NCBI RefSeq assembly: GCF_003248355.1
Contig: NZ_QKWY01000002.1
Span: forward strand, 2,046,001 to 2,110,000
Reading direction: 5' to 3'
Length of the DNA: 64,000 bases
From: Streptomyces sp. AC1-42W
Lineage (GTDB): Bacteria; Actinomycetota; Actinomycetes; Streptomycetales; Streptomycetaceae
The notes beneath the pieces are model-generated. The model had not been told where the DNA came from and searched no databases. It saw only the letters and a list, made by a program, of their open reading frames with translations. Each line of letters opens with the position of its first letter. Position 1 is the first letter of the stretch. Shown here one piece after another: positions 25,847 through 35,225 of the stretch. The translations under genes and the position numbers were made by a program.

Positions 25847-27319
25847 GTGAGTGGCAGCGGCGCAGGCGAGACGAATGCCGGCAAGCGCCCGAACGAGCAA
25901 TTGGGCTCGTGGTTCGTGCGCAGCGGCTGGTCGAAGGGCGAGCTGGCGCGACAGGTGAACCGGCGGGCGCGCCAGATGGGCGCCCACCACGTCAGCACCG
26001 ACACCTCCCGCGTACGGCGCTGGCTCGACGGCGAGCAGCCGCGCGAGCCCATCCCGCGCATCCTGTCCGAGCTGTTCTCCGAGCGCTTCGGCAGCGTCGT
26101 CGCCGTCGAGGACCTCGGCCTGCGCACCCCGCACCAGGCACCCTCCGTGGCCGGGGTGGACCTGCCCTGGGCGGGCCCGCAGACCGTCGCCCTGCTCAGC
26201 GAGTTCTCCCGCAGCGATCTGATGCTCGCCCGGCGCGGCTTCCTCGGCAGCTCCCTCGCCCTCGCCGCCGGACCCGCCCTCGTCGAGCCCATGCAGCGCT
26301 GGCTGGTGCCCGTCGTGGCCGCCCCCGCCGCCGAACCGGAACCCGCCGCGTCCCGCCGCCCCTCCAGGCTCTCCGGCCCCGAACTGGACCTGCTGGAATC
26401 CACCACCGCGATGTTCCGCCAGTGGGACGCGCAGTGTGGCGGCGGACTGCGCCGCAAGGCCGTCGTCGGCCAGCTCCACGAGGTCACCGACCTGCTCCAG
26501 GAGCCGCAGCCGGCCGCCACCTCCAAGCGCCTCTTCCGCTGCGCCGCCGAACTGGCCGAACTGGCGGGCTGGATGAGCTACGACGTGGGCCTCCAGCCCA
26601 CCGCCCAGAAGTACTTCGTGCTCGCGCTGCACGCCGCCAAGGAGGCCGGCGACAAGCCGCTCGGCTCGTACATCCTGTCCAGCATGAGCCGCCAGATGAT
26701 CCACCTCGGCCGCCCGGACGACGCCCTGGAGCTGATCCACCTCGCCCAGTACGGCAGCCGCGACTGCGCGACCGCGCGCACCCAGGCCATGCTGTACGCG
26801 ATGGAGGCCCGCGCCTACGCCAACATGGGCCAGCCCAGCAAGTGCAAGCGGGCGGTCCGGATGGCCGAGGACACCTTCCTGGACGCCGGGGTGGACGGCG
26901 AGCCCGAGCCCGACTGGATCCGCTTCTTCTCCGAGGCGGAGCTGAACGGCGAGAACAGCCACTCGTACCGGGACCTCGCCTACGTGGCGGGCCGCAGCCC
27001 CACGTACGCCTCGCTCGCCGAACCCGTCATGCGGCGGGCCGTCCAGCTCTTCGGCGAGGACGACGAGCACCAGCGCTCCTACGCCCTCAACCTCATCGGC
27101 CTCGCCACCGTGCATCTGCTCAAGGGCGAGCCCGAGGAGTGCACGGTCCCGGCCGAGCAGGCGCTGCGCGTCGCCAAGAAGGTCCGCTCCGAGCGCGTCA
27201 ACACCCGGCTGCGCAAGACCGTGGACACCGCCGCCCGCGACTACGGGGACGTCCCCGAGGTCGCCCGCCTCACCGAACTCCTCATCGAGCAACTGCCCGA
27301 AACCGTGGAAGCCGTTTGA
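25847..27319 (+). CDS. nsdA: NsdA, negative regulator of sporulation and antibiotic production
   Basis: 490 residues. The N-terminal 80 residues form a DNA-binding-like region (GWSKGELARQVNRRARQMG, TSRVRRWLDG) and the rest is helical repeats resembling TPRs (AMLYAMEARAYANMGQPSK, SYALNLIGLATVHLLKGEP). This arrangement and the position next to amtB match NsdA of S. coelicolor, whose loss increases sporulation and actinorhodin. GTG 25847 begins MSGSGAGETNAGKRPNEQL. The Shine-Dalgarno is weak (GGGGGC). How it acts is not shown by the sequence. Confidence 0.88.
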   Translation: MSGSGAGETNAGKRPNEQLGSWFVRSGWSKGELARQVNRRARQMGAHHVSTDTSRVRRWLDGEQPREPIPRILSELFSERFGSVVAVEDLGLRTPHQAPSVAGVDLPWAGPQTVALLSEFSRSDLMLARRGFLGSSLALAAGPALVEPMQRWLVPVVAAPAAEPEPAASRRPSRLSGPELDLLESTTAMFRQWDAQCGGGLRRKAVVGQLHEVTDLLQEPQPAATSKRLFRCAAELAELAGWMSYDVGLQPTAQKYFVLALHAAKEAGDKPLGSYILSSMSRQMIHLGRPDDALELIHLAQYGSRDCATARTQAMLYAMEARAYANMGQPSKCKRAVRMAEDTFLDAGVDGEPEPDWIRFFSEAELNGENSHSYRDLAYVAGRSPTYASLAEPVMRRAVQLFGEDDEHQRSYALNLIGLATVHLLKGEPEECTVPAEQALRVAKKVRSERVNTRLRKTVDTAARDYGDVPEVARLTELLIEQLPETVEAV

Positions 27320-27458
27320 CCCGGCCACCACGGGCCCCGTATACCCCGGCCACGACGATCACCCAGCACAGACCGACTTCGGCTCCCCCCATTGCCAGGT
27401 CACCGGGTGATCGCCGTGGCCGGTCCCCGTGGACGCGCCACCCGCGCTTCATGGGGAC

Positions 27459-27516
27459 GTAACACGTCGCTCCCCTTCGTCACTGCGGCGAAACATCACG
27501 GCGCACCGGCCGAAAC
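27459..27516 (+). promoter_or_regulatory. Candidate GlnR operator upstream of amtB
   Basis: GTCAC-n6-GAAAC at 27479-27494 matches the GlnR half-site pair (gTnAC-n6-GaAAc), and a second GAAAC at 27512-27516 lies exactly 22 nt after the first, two helical turns. A further GTAAC at 27459-27463 lies 20 nt upstream of GTCAC. GlnR activates amtB-glnK-glnD under nitrogen limitation in S. coelicolor, so this operator fits the genes it precedes. Confidence 0.7.
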
Positions 27517-27572
27517 GGCACCGCGCGACTCTCGTCACCCAGCCGCACCGCACCGACGACGAGGAGACGCCG

Positions 27573-28925
27573 ATGCCCCCAGGCATCACGACACTTGCCG
27601 CAGACGCCCCGACGCTGTCCGCCGCCAACACGGGCTTCATGCTCATCTGCTCCGCCCTGGTGATGCTCATGACCCCGGCCCTCGCCTTCTTCTACGGAGG
27701 CATGGTCCGCGTCAAGAGCACCCTCAACATGCTGATGATGAGCTTCATCGGCCTCGGGATCGTCACGGTCCTGTGGGTGCTCTACGGGTTCAGCCTCGCC
27801 TTCGGCACCGACACCGGCTCCGTCATCGGCTGGAGCCCGGACTTCGTCGGCCTCAGCGGGATCGGCGTCACCGAACTCTGGGACGGCTACACCATCCCGG
27901 TCTACGTCTTCGCCGTGTTCCAGCTGATGTTCGCCGTCCTCACCCCCGCCCTGATCAGCGGCGCCCTCGCCGACCGGGTCAAGTTCACCTCCTGGGCCCT
28001 GTTCATCACGCTGTGGGTCACCGTCGTCTACTTCCCGGTCGCCCACTGGGTCTGGGGCGCCGGCGGCTGGCTGTACGAGCTGGGCGTCATCGACTTCGCC
28101 GGCGGCACCGCCGTCCACATCAACGCCGGAGCCGCCGGACTCGGCGTGATCCTGGTCATCGGCAAGCGCGTCGGCTTCAGGAAGGACCCGATGCGCCCGC
28201 ACAGCCTGCCGCTGGTCATGCTCGGCGCCGGACTGCTCTGGTTCGGCTGGTTCGGCTTCAACGCCGGCTCCTGGCTCGGCAACGACGACGGCGTCGGCGC
28301 GGTCATGTTCGTCAACACCCAGGTCGCCACCGGCGCCGCGATGCTCGCCTGGCTCGGCTACGAGAAGCTCCGCCACGGCTCCTTCACCACCCTGGGCGCC
28401 GCCTCCGGAGCCGTCGCCGGACTCGTCGCCATCACCCCGGCGGGCGGTGCCGTCAGCCCGCTCGGCGCCATCGCGGTCGGTGCCATCGCCGGAGTGCTCT
28501 GCGCCATGGCCGTCGGCCTCAAGTACCGGTTCGGCTACGACGACTCCCTCGACGTCGTCGGCGTCCACCTCGTCGGCGGCGTCATCGGCTCCCTGCTCGT
28601 CGGCCTCTTCGCCACCGGCGGCGTCCAGTCCGACGCCAAGGGCCTCCTCTACGGCGGCGGGTTCGACCAGCTCGGCAAGCAGGCCGTCGGCGTCCTCGCG
28701 GTCCTCGCGTACTCCCTCGTCGTCTCCGCCCTCCTCGCCCTCGCCGTCGACAGGACCATCGGGATGCGGGTCGCCGAGGACGACGAGGTCTCCGGCATCG
28801 ACCAGGTCGAACACGCCGAGACCGCGTACGACTTCAGCGGCGCGGGCGGCGGAGCCGCCCCCCGGACCGGCGGCCGCACCCCGGCCGCACCCGCCGCCCC
28901 GGCCAGCAAGAAGGTGGACGCATGA
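27573..28925 (+). CDS. amtB: Ammonium transporter AmtB
   Basis: 450 residues, about 11 membrane segments. It passes ammonium through a trimeric channel. ANTGFMLICSALVMLMTPALAFFYGG is the N-terminal signature (shown here only by its ends, ANTGFML and LAFFYGG). DFAGGTAVHINAGAAGL carries the first pore His, and VGVHLVGGVIGSLLVGL the second. A 50-residue Ala/Gly-rich cytoplasmic tail follows. GAGGAG lies 6 nt before ATG 27573. It overlaps glnK by 4 nt, and GlnK normally blocks the channel. Confidence 0.97.
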   Translation: MPPGITTLAADAPTLSAANTGFMLICSALVMLMTPALAFFYGGMVRVKSTLNMLMMSFIGLGIVTVLWVLYGFSLAFGTDTGSVIGWSPDFVGLSGIGVTELWDGYTIPVYVFAVFQLMFAVLTPALISGALADRVKFTSWALFITLWVTVVYFPVAHWVWGAGGWLYELGVIDFAGGTAVHINAGAAGLGVILVIGKRVGFRKDPMRPHSLPLVMLGAGLLWFGWFGFNAGSWLGNDDGVGAVMFVNTQVATGAAMLAWLGYEKLRHGSFTTLGAASGAVAGLVAITPAGGAVSPLGAIAVGAIAGVLCAMAVGLKYRFGYDDSLDVVGVHLVGGVIGSLLVGLFATGGVQSDAKGLLYGGGFDQLGKQAVGVLAVLAYSLVVSALLALAVDRTIGMRVAEDDEVSGIDQVEHAETAYDFSGAGGGAAPRTGGRTPAAPAAPASKKVDA

Positions 28926-29260
28926 AGCTCATCACCGCAGTCGTGAAGCCCCACCGCCTCGACGAGATCAAGGAGGCCCTCCAGGCCTTCGGCGTCCAGG
29001 GCCTCACCGTCACCGAGGCCAGCGGCTACGGCCGCCAGCGCGGCCACACCGAGGTCTACCGGGGCGCCGAGTACACCGTCGACCTCGTCCCCAAGATCCG
29101 CGTCGAGGTCCTGGTCGAGGACGAGGACGCCGAACAGCTCATCGACGTCGTCGTCCAGGCCGCCCGCACCGGCAAGATCGGCGACGGCAAGGTCTGGAGC
29201 GTCCCCGTCGAGACCGCCGTCAGGGTCCGTACGGGCGAACGCGGCCCGGACGCCCTCTGA
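28922..29260 (+). CDS. glnK: Nitrogen regulatory protein PII (GlnK)
   Basis: 112 residues. It is a trimeric sensor of 2-oxoglutarate and ATP/ADP. The T-loop YRGAEYTVD has the modifiable tyrosine at position 51, and the C-terminal signature TGKIGDGKVWSVPVE is intact. In S. coelicolor this Tyr51 is adenylylated rather than uridylylated, by the adjacent GlnD. ATG 28922 overlaps the amtB stop (ATGA), so the pair is translationally coupled. Confidence 0.97.
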   Translation: MKLITAVVKPHRLDEIKEALQAFGVQGLTVTEASGYGRQRGHTEVYRGAEYTVDLVPKIRVEVLVEDEDAEQLIDVVVQAARTGKIGDGKVWSVPVETAVRVRTGERGPDAL

Positions 29261-29286
29261 CCGGACACCACGGAAGGGGCAGCCGG

Positions 29287-31749
29287 GTGACGCACACCGA
29301 CACCACCACCGCATCCGCATCCCAGGACCCGGCACCCGGCGGCTACGCGGCGGCCCGGCTGCGCCTCCTCCACGAGCAGGAGCGGGCCGGGGCGCCGCGC
29401 CGCGCCGCCCTCGCCGCCCTCACCGACGACTGGCTCACCACCCTGTTCACGGCGGCGAGCACCGAGACCGGCGTCCGGGGCGCCGCCCTCGTCGCCGTCG
29501 GCGGCTACGGCCGGGCCGAACTCTCCCCGCGCAGCGACCTCGACCTCCTCCTCCTGCACGACACCACCGCCGCCCCCGCGGCCGTCGCCGCCCTCGCCGA
29601 CCGCCTCTGGTACCCCGTCTGGGACCTCGGCCTCGCCCTCGACCACTCCGTCCGCACCCCCGCCGAGGCCCGCAAGGCCGCCGCAGGCGACCTCAAGGTC
29701 CAGCTCGGACTCCTCGACGCCCGGCCGGTCGCCGGCGACCGCGACCTCGTCGCCGCCCTGCGCACCGCGATCCTCGCCGACTGGCGCGACCGGGCCCCCG
29801 CCCGGCTGCCCGCCCTGCGCGAACTCTGCCGCGACCGCGCCGCCCGCGCCGGAGAACTGCGCTTCCTCCTCGAACCCGACCTCAAGGAGGCCCGCGGCGG
29901 CCTCCGCGACACCACCGCCCTGCGCGCCGTCGCCGCCTCCTGGCTCGCCGACGCCCCCCGCGAAGGACTCGCCGAAGCCCGCCGCACCCTGCTCGACACC
30001 CGCGACGCCCTCCATCTCACCACCGGCCGCGCCACCGACCGGCTCGCCCTCCAGGAACAGGACCAGGTCGCCCGGGACCTCGGCCTCCCCGACGCCGACG
30101 CCCTGCTCCGCCGGGTCTACGAGGCCGCCCGCACCGTCTCCTACGCCGCCGACGTCACCTGGCGCGAGGTCGACCGGGTACTGCGCGCCCGCTCCGCCCG
30201 GCCCCGGCCGCGCGCCCTGCTCGGCGCCGGACGGAGCCGCACCCCCGAACGGACCCCGCTCGCCGATGGCGTGGTCGAGGCGGAGGGCGAGGCCGTCCTC
30301 GCCCGCACCGCCCGCCCCGAACACGACCCGGTGCTCCCGCTGCGCGCCGCCGCCGCTGCCGCCCAGTCCGGACTTCCGCTCTCCCGCCACGCCGTACGCC
30401 GCCTCGCCACCGCCGCCCGGCCGCTCCCGGTGCCCTGGCCGGCCGAAGCCCGCGAGGAACTCGTCACCCTGCTCGGCGCCGGACCGGCCACCGTCCCCGT
30501 CTGGGAGGCCCTGGAGGCCGAAGGGCTCATCACCCGCCTGCTGCCCGGCTGGGAACGGGTCCACTGCCGCCCCCAGCGCAACCCCGTCCACACCTGGACC
30601 GTCGACCGCCACCTCGTGGAGACCGCCGTCCGCGCCTCCGCGCTCACCCGCCGCGTCGGCCGCCCCGACCTCCTGCTCGTCGCCGCCCTGCTCCACGACA
30701 TCGGCAAGGGACGGCCCGGCGACCACTCCGCCGCCGGCGAGGCCGTCGCCCGCGACCTGGCCGCCCGGATCGGCTTCGGCCCGCACGACGTGGCCGTCGT
30801 CGCCACCCTCGTCCGCCACCACCTGCTGCTCGTCGAGACCGCCACCCGGCGCGACCTGGACGACCCGGCCACCGTGCGCGCCGTCGCCGACGCGGTCGCC
30901 ACCCCGGCCGCCCTGGAGCTGCTGCACGCCCTGACCGAGGCCGACGCGCTGGCCACCGGACCCGCCGCCTGGTCCGCCTGGCGGGCATCGCTCGTCGCCG
31001 AACTCGTCGGGCGGGTCGCGCTGCTCCTGGCCGGCGGGGCCCCCGAGGAACCCGGGCCCGCCGCCCCCGACGCCGAACAGGAACGCCTCGCCGCCGAGGC
31101 CCGGCGCACCGGAGGACCCGTACTCGCCCTGCGCACCCGGCCCGAGACCCCGCACGGGGAGGGCGCACCCGAGCCGGTCGGCGCCGAACTCCTCATCGCG
31201 CTCCGCGACCGGCCCGGCGTGCTGCCCGCGGCCGCCGGGGTCCTCGCCCTGCACCGCCTCACCGTCCGCGCCGCCGAACTGCGCGCAGCGGAGCCCCCGG
31301 CCGGGCCGGGCGCCGGCACGGACGAGGTGCTGGTGCTCAACTGGCGGGTGGCCGCCGCATACGGCGCGCTGCCCGACCCGGCCCGGCTCCGCGCCGACCT
31401 CGTACGCGCCCTGGACGGCACCCTGGACATCGCCGCCCGCCTCGCCGAGCGCGAGGCGGCCCGCCCCCGGCGGCGCGGCACGACGGCCCCGCCGCCCCGG
31501 GTGACGGTCGCCCCGGCCGCCTCCCGCCTCGCCACGGTGATCGAGGTGCGCGCCCAGGACGCCCCCGGCCTGCTCCACCGCATCGGCCACGCCCTGGAAC
31601 GCAGCGCGGTCCGGGTGCGCAGCGCCCATGTGTCGACGCTGGGCGCGAACGCGGTGGACACGGTCTACGTCACGGACGCGGCCGGTCAGCCGCTGGCCCC
31701 GCGCGAGGCGGCGGAGCTGGCCCGCGAGGTCGAGCGGGCGCTCGGCTGA
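29287..31749 (+). CDS. glnD: PII-modifying nucleotidyltransferase GlnD
   Basis: 820 residues. The nucleotidyltransferase motif GGYGRAELSPRSDLDLLLL is near residues 69-87, the HD hydrolase motif HDIGKGRPGDHS begins at about 470, and two ACT domains end the protein (LLIALRDRPGVLPAAAG and VIEVRAQDAPGLLHRIGHA). It adds and removes the nucleotide on GlnK according to nitrogen status, by adenylylation in streptomycetes. GTG 29287 lies 26 nt after glnK. It is probably the last gene of the amtB operon. Confidence 0.95.
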   Translation: MTHTDTTTASASQDPAPGGYAAARLRLLHEQERAGAPRRAALAALTDDWLTTLFTAASTETGVRGAALVAVGGYGRAELSPRSDLDLLLLHDTTAAPAAVAALADRLWYPVWDLGLALDHSVRTPAEARKAAAGDLKVQLGLLDARPVAGDRDLVAALRTAILADWRDRAPARLPALRELCRDRAARAGELRFLLEPDLKEARGGLRDTTALRAVAASWLADAPREGLAEARRTLLDTRDALHLTTGRATDRLALQEQDQVARDLGLPDADALLRRVYEAARTVSYAADVTWREVDRVLRARSARPRPRALLGAGRSRTPERTPLADGVVEAEGEAVLARTARPEHDPVLPLRAAAAAAQSGLPLSRHAVRRLATAARPLPVPWPAEAREELVTLLGAGPATVPVWEALEAEGLITRLLPGWERVHCRPQRNPVHTWTVDRHLVETAVRASALTRRVGRPDLLLVAALLHDIGKGRPGDHSAAGEAVARDLAARIGFGPHDVAVVATLVRHHLLLVETATRRDLDDPATVRAVADAVATPAALELLHALTEADALATGPAAWSAWRASLVAELVGRVALLLAGGAPEEPGPAAPDAEQERLAAEARRTGGPVLALRTRPETPHGEGAPEPVGAELLIALRDRPGVLPAAAGVLALHRLTVRAAELRAAEPPAGPGAGTDEVLVLNWRVAAAYGALPDPARLRADLVRALDGTLDIAARLAEREAARPRRRGTTAPPPRVTVAPAASRLATVIEVRAQDAPGLLHRIGHALERSAVRVRSAHVSTLGANAVDTVYVTDAAGQPLAPREAAELAREVERALG

Positions 31750-31781
31750 GCCACGCACCCCGTCCGGTACCGGGCGAGGTC

Positions 31782-31809
31782 TTGGCCTTCTCCGGCCTCC
31801 GGATACCCT
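31782..31809 (+). promoter_or_regulatory. Candidate promoter of ffh
   Basis: TTGGCC (31782-31787) and TACCCT (31804-31809) are 16 nt apart, 51 nt before the ffh start. It is a moderate match to the HrdB-type consensus. Confidence 0.4.
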
Positions 31810-31859
31810 GGGAACCTGCTGACCCGACCCGCCCCCGACTCTGAGGACCGACGAGCGCC

Positions 31860-33407
31860 GTGTTCGATACTCTCTCCGACCGCCTTGCCGCGACTTTCAA
31901 GAACCTCCGGGGCAAGGGCCGCTTGTCCGAGGCGGACATCGACGCCACGGCTCGCGAGATCCGTATCGCCCTGCTCGAAGCCGACGTGGCACTGCCCGTC
32001 GTCCGGTCCTTCATTGCCAAGGTCAAGGAGCGGGCGCGCGGCGCCGAGGTCTCGCAGGCGCTGAATCCGGCGCAGCAGATGATCAAGATCGTCAACCAGG
32101 AGCTCGTCGCCATCCTCGGCGGCGAGACCCGGCGGCTGCGGTTCGCCAAGAACCCGCCCACCGTGATCATGCTCGCCGGTCTCCAGGGTGCCGGTAAGAC
32201 GACCCTCGCCGGAAAGCTCGGCCGCTGGCTCAAGGGCCAGGGCCACTCCCCGCTGCTCGTCGCCTGCGACCTCCAGCGCCCCAACGCCGTCAACCAGCTG
32301 AGCGTCGTCGCCGACCGCGCCGGTGTCGCGGTGTACGCCCCCCAGCCGGGCAACGGCGTCGGCGACCCGGTCCAGGTCGCCAAGGACTCCATCGAGTACG
32401 CGAAGTCCAAGGTCCACGACATCGTCATCGTGGACACCGCCGGCCGCCTCGGCATCGACCAGGAGCTGATGCGGCAGGCCGCGGACATCCGCGACGCCGT
32501 CAGCCCGGACGAGATCCTGTTCGTGGTCGACGCCATGATCGGTCAGGACGCCGTCAACACCGCCGAGGCGTTCCGCGACGGCGTCGGCTTCGACGGCGTC
32601 GTGCTCTCCAAGCTCGACGGCGACGCCCGCGGTGGCGCGGCCCTGTCGATCGCCCATGTCACGGGCAAGCAGATCATGTTCGCGTCGAACGGCGAGAAGC
32701 TGGACGACTTCGACGCGTTCCACCCTGACCGGATGGCCTCCCGCATCCTCGACATGGGTGACCTGCTCACCCTGATCGAGCAGGCGGAGAAGACGTTCAG
32801 CCAGGAAGAGGCCGAGAAGATGGCCTCCAAGCTGGCGTCCAAGAAGGGCCAGGACTTCACCCTGGACGACTTCCTGGCCCAGATGGAGCAGGTCCGCAAG
32901 ATGGGCTCCATCTCCAAGCTGCTCGGCATGCTCCCCGGCATGGGGCAGATCAAGGACCAGATCAACAACATCGACGAGCGCGACGTCGACCGCACCGCCG
33001 CGATCATCAAGTCGATGACCCCGAAGGAGCGCGCCGAGCCGACGATCATCAACGGCTCCCGGCGCGCCCGTATCGCCAAGGGTTCCGGCGTCGAGGTCAG
33101 CGCCGTGAAGAACCTGGTCGAGCGGTTCTTCGAGGCCCGCAAGATGATGTCGCGCATGGCGCAGGGCGGCGGCATGCCGGGGATGCCCGGCATGCCCGGC
33201 ATGGGGGGCGGCCCCGGCCGCCAGAAGAAGCAGGTCAAGCAGGCCAAGGGCAAGCGCAAGAGCGGCAACCCGATGAAGCGCAAGGCCGAGGAGCAGGCCG
33301 CCGCCGCCCGCCGCGAGGCCGCGCAGAACGGCGCCCCCGGCCTGCCGGCCGGCCAGGGCGGGCAGAACTTCGAGCTGCCCGACGAGTTCAAGAAGTTCAT
33401 GGGCTGA
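31860..33407 (+). CDS. ffh: Signal recognition particle protein Ffh
   Basis: 515 residues. It binds signal sequences and SRP RNA and docks on FtsY by GTPase pairing. The N domain (FDTLSDRLAATFKNLRGKG) and G domain motifs GLQGAGKTTLAGKL (about 107), DTAGRLGIDQELM and SKLDGDARGG are present. The methionine-rich M domain has GSISKLLGMLPGM and ends with a Met/Gly repeat (GGMPGMPGMPGMGGG) and a basic tail. The start is GTG 31860. It is convergent with a methyltransferase gene across a terminator. Confidence 0.97.
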   Translation: MFDTLSDRLAATFKNLRGKGRLSEADIDATAREIRIALLEADVALPVVRSFIAKVKERARGAEVSQALNPAQQMIKIVNQELVAILGGETRRLRFAKNPPTVIMLAGLQGAGKTTLAGKLGRWLKGQGHSPLLVACDLQRPNAVNQLSVVADRAGVAVYAPQPGNGVGDPVQVAKDSIEYAKSKVHDIVIVDTAGRLGIDQELMRQAADIRDAVSPDEILFVVDAMIGQDAVNTAEAFRDGVGFDGVVLSKLDGDARGGAALSIAHVTGKQIMFASNGEKLDDFDAFHPDRMASRILDMGDLLTLIEQAEKTFSQEEAEKMASKLASKKGQDFTLDDFLAQMEQVRKMGSISKLLGMLPGMGQIKDQINNIDERDVDRTAAIIKSMTPKERAEPTIINGSRRARIAKGSGVEVSAVKNLVERFFEARKMMSRMAQGGGMPGMPGMPGMGGGPGRQKKQVKQAKGKRKSGNPMKRKAEEQAAAARREAAQNGAPGLPAGQGGQNFELPDEFKKFMG

Positions 33408-33420
33408 GCGCCCGGGCCCT

Positions 33421-33464
33421 GCCGGAGGGGCGGTCGCCGCAGCCGCGGTGGCCGCCCCTCCGGC
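33421..33464. terminator. Bidirectional intrinsic terminator after ffh
   Basis: GCCGGAGGGGCGG (33421-33433) pairs perfectly with 33452-33464, and an inner imperfect stem continues it. It lies between two convergent genes. Confidence 0.8.
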
Positions 33465-33470
33465 GTACGT

Positions 33471-34184
33471 TCACGTGGTGCAGATCAGATAGCGGAAGAC
33501 GTTGGACATCCGCACCGAGCCGTCCGCCCGCCGGTACGGCAGGAGCGCGTCGGCGAGCTCCCGCTCGACCTGCCGCCGGTCCGCCGTTTGGACCGCCGCA
33601 CGGAACAGCCGGGTCGACAGCAGGCCGCGTACCGCGCCGTCCATGTCCGCGTAGCCGAACGGGCAGGCGACCCGTCCCGAGCCGTCCGGCCGCAGCCCGG
33701 ACCGGCGGGCCACGTCCTCCAGGTCGTCCCGGCGCGGCCCGCGCCCGTCGTCGCCGAGCCGGCCCGCCACCCGCAGCACCGCCTCCGTGGTGCAGCGCTC
33801 CGGCGGGCCCCAGCCGGTCAGGACGACCGCCGAGCCCCGCTCCGCCGAGGGCAGCGCGGCCCCCAGCGCCCGTATCAGCTCCTCGCCGTCGCCGGTCTCG
33901 CAGCCGATCGGGGTGAAGGCGGTGATCAGGTCGTGGGGCCCGGTGTCCGGCGCCCTGGCGACCCGTGCCCCGCGTGCGGCGGCCATCCGCAGGGCGAGAC
34001 CGGTGCCGCTGCCGAGCGCGAGCATCCGGGTGGCCGGCCCCACCTCCAGCCGCGTGTACACCGCCTCGTACAGCGGTGCCAGCATCCGTTCCTGGATCTC
34101 CGCCCAGTCACGGGCGCGGGAGGCGCCGTCCGCGGCGGCGGACGACTCCGTGGGCCGGTGGTGCCGAACGAGCGTGGGTGTCAT
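33471..34184 (-). CDS. SAM-dependent methyltransferase-like protein
   Basis: 237 residues. A class I methyltransferase motif I is visible as MLALGSGTGLALRMAAARGA (about 53-72), followed by a short Rossmann-like domain; the C-terminus ends SNVFRYLICTT. The acidic residue that normally binds SAM ribose after motif I is not obvious (ARVARAPDTGPHDLI), so activity is uncertain. Substrate unknown. It is convergent with ffh and divergent from the SprT-like gene. Confidence 0.7.
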   Translation of the reverse strand: MTPTLVRHHRPTESSAAADGASRARDWAEIQERMLAPLYEAVYTRLEVGPATRMLALGSGTGLALRMAAARGARVARAPDTGPHDLITAFTPIGCETGDGEELIRALGAALPSAERGSAVVLTGWGPPERCTTEAVLRVAGRLGDDGRGPRRDDLEDVARRSGLRPDGSGRVACPFGYADMDGAVRGLLSTRLFRAAVQTADRRQVERELADALLPYRRADGSVRMSNVFRYLICTT

Positions 34185-34426
34185 GGAATGTGCCCCAATC
34201 CGCCGATGCCGCCGGTTGCGCCGGCGTCCTTCCGGGGCCCCAGTCTCACCCGCCGCGCCGGGTCGGGCACCTCGGGCACGGGGCGCGTACGCCGTCTACG
34301 CGCGCAGGCGTACGCGCCGCTACGTACCGGCTTGGTGCGAGCTGTGCGGCTTCTCCGCAGATCAGCGCACCCGCCCTCGTCGGGACGCATGAACGTCAAC
34401 CGACTGGTACGTGCAAAATATTTGGG

Positions 34427-35068
34427 ATGGCCCGGAATCGGAACACCGAGGGCCCCGCGCTCGTTGGTCACGACGTGAGCACGACACCACCTGTACTTGC
34501 CGCAGAGCTGGCGCAGGCGTGGGCCGACATTCAGCGGTACCACCCCGAGCTGCCCGATCTCGCCGCACCCGAGTCCCTGATCGGAGAGTCCTCGTCCGCC
34601 TGTGGCGCCGAACTCTCCTTCGAGCGACTGCTCCACGAGGCAGTCCACGGCATCGCCGCCGCCAGAGGTGTCCGCGACACCTCGCGCGCCGGCCGCTACC
34701 ACAACAGACGATTCCTGGCCATCGCCGAGGAGCTGGGCCTCGATCACGCCGAGGAGCCCCATCCCAGCAGCGGCTTCTCGCTGGTCACGCTCAACCCCGA
34801 GGCCAAGCGGCGCTACCGGCCGACGACGGAACGGCTGCAGCGCGCCCTCAAGGCGCACACCGTGGCCACCGCCGCCGACACCAAGCGCTCCTTCCGCGGC
34901 CCCGCCGCCCGGCACGGCTCCTCCGGAGGGGGGGTGCGGGTCAAGGCCGTGTGCGACTGCGGACGCAATGTGCGCGTGGTGCCCTCGGTCCTCGCGCAGG
35001 CCCCGATCGTCTGCGGCGGCTGCGGGAAGCCGTTCCGGATTCCGGAGACAGCGGTCGCGGTGGGGTGA
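34427..35068 (+). CDS. SprT-like zinc metalloprotease-domain protein
   Basis: 213 residues. The motif LLHEAVHGIAAARG (HExxH) near residue 70, followed by a second His in YHNRRFLAIAEELGL, marks a SprT-like domain. A C-terminal zinc ribbon (CDCGRNVRVV, CGGCGKPF) completes it. Relatives include SprT/Spartan, which degrade protein-DNA crosslinks, but the actinobacterial protein's role is not known. ATG 34427 lacks a Shine-Dalgarno; CAAAAT (34414-34419) 7 nt before it could be a -10 box for a leaderless mRNA. GTG 34475 is an alternative start. Confidence 0.75.
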   Translation: MARNRNTEGPALVGHDVSTTPPVLAAELAQAWADIQRYHPELPDLAAPESLIGESSSACGAELSFERLLHEAVHGIAAARGVRDTSRAGRYHNRRFLAIAEELGLDHAEEPHPSSGFSLVTLNPEAKRRYRPTTERLQRALKAHTVATAADTKRSFRGPAARHGSSGGGVRVKAVCDCGRNVRVVPSVLAQAPIVCGGCGKPFRIPETAVAVG

Positions 35069-35225
35069 GCCGTCGTGGTGTGGCACAATGACTAGCTGTA
35101 CTCGACAGTCGCACAGGACCCCTCTCTCCTCCGGCTGACGCGTCCATCGGGCACCCGAGTACCGCAACCCCACGTGGCATCTTCGTTGTGCCCAACCACG
35201 TCATAGACCAGGAGACACCACTCCC

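Noticed and set aside
25590..25850. 86-codon open frame between the primase-like gene and nsdA
   Set aside because: It has no Shine-Dalgarno, no recognisable content, and overlaps the expected nsdA promoter.
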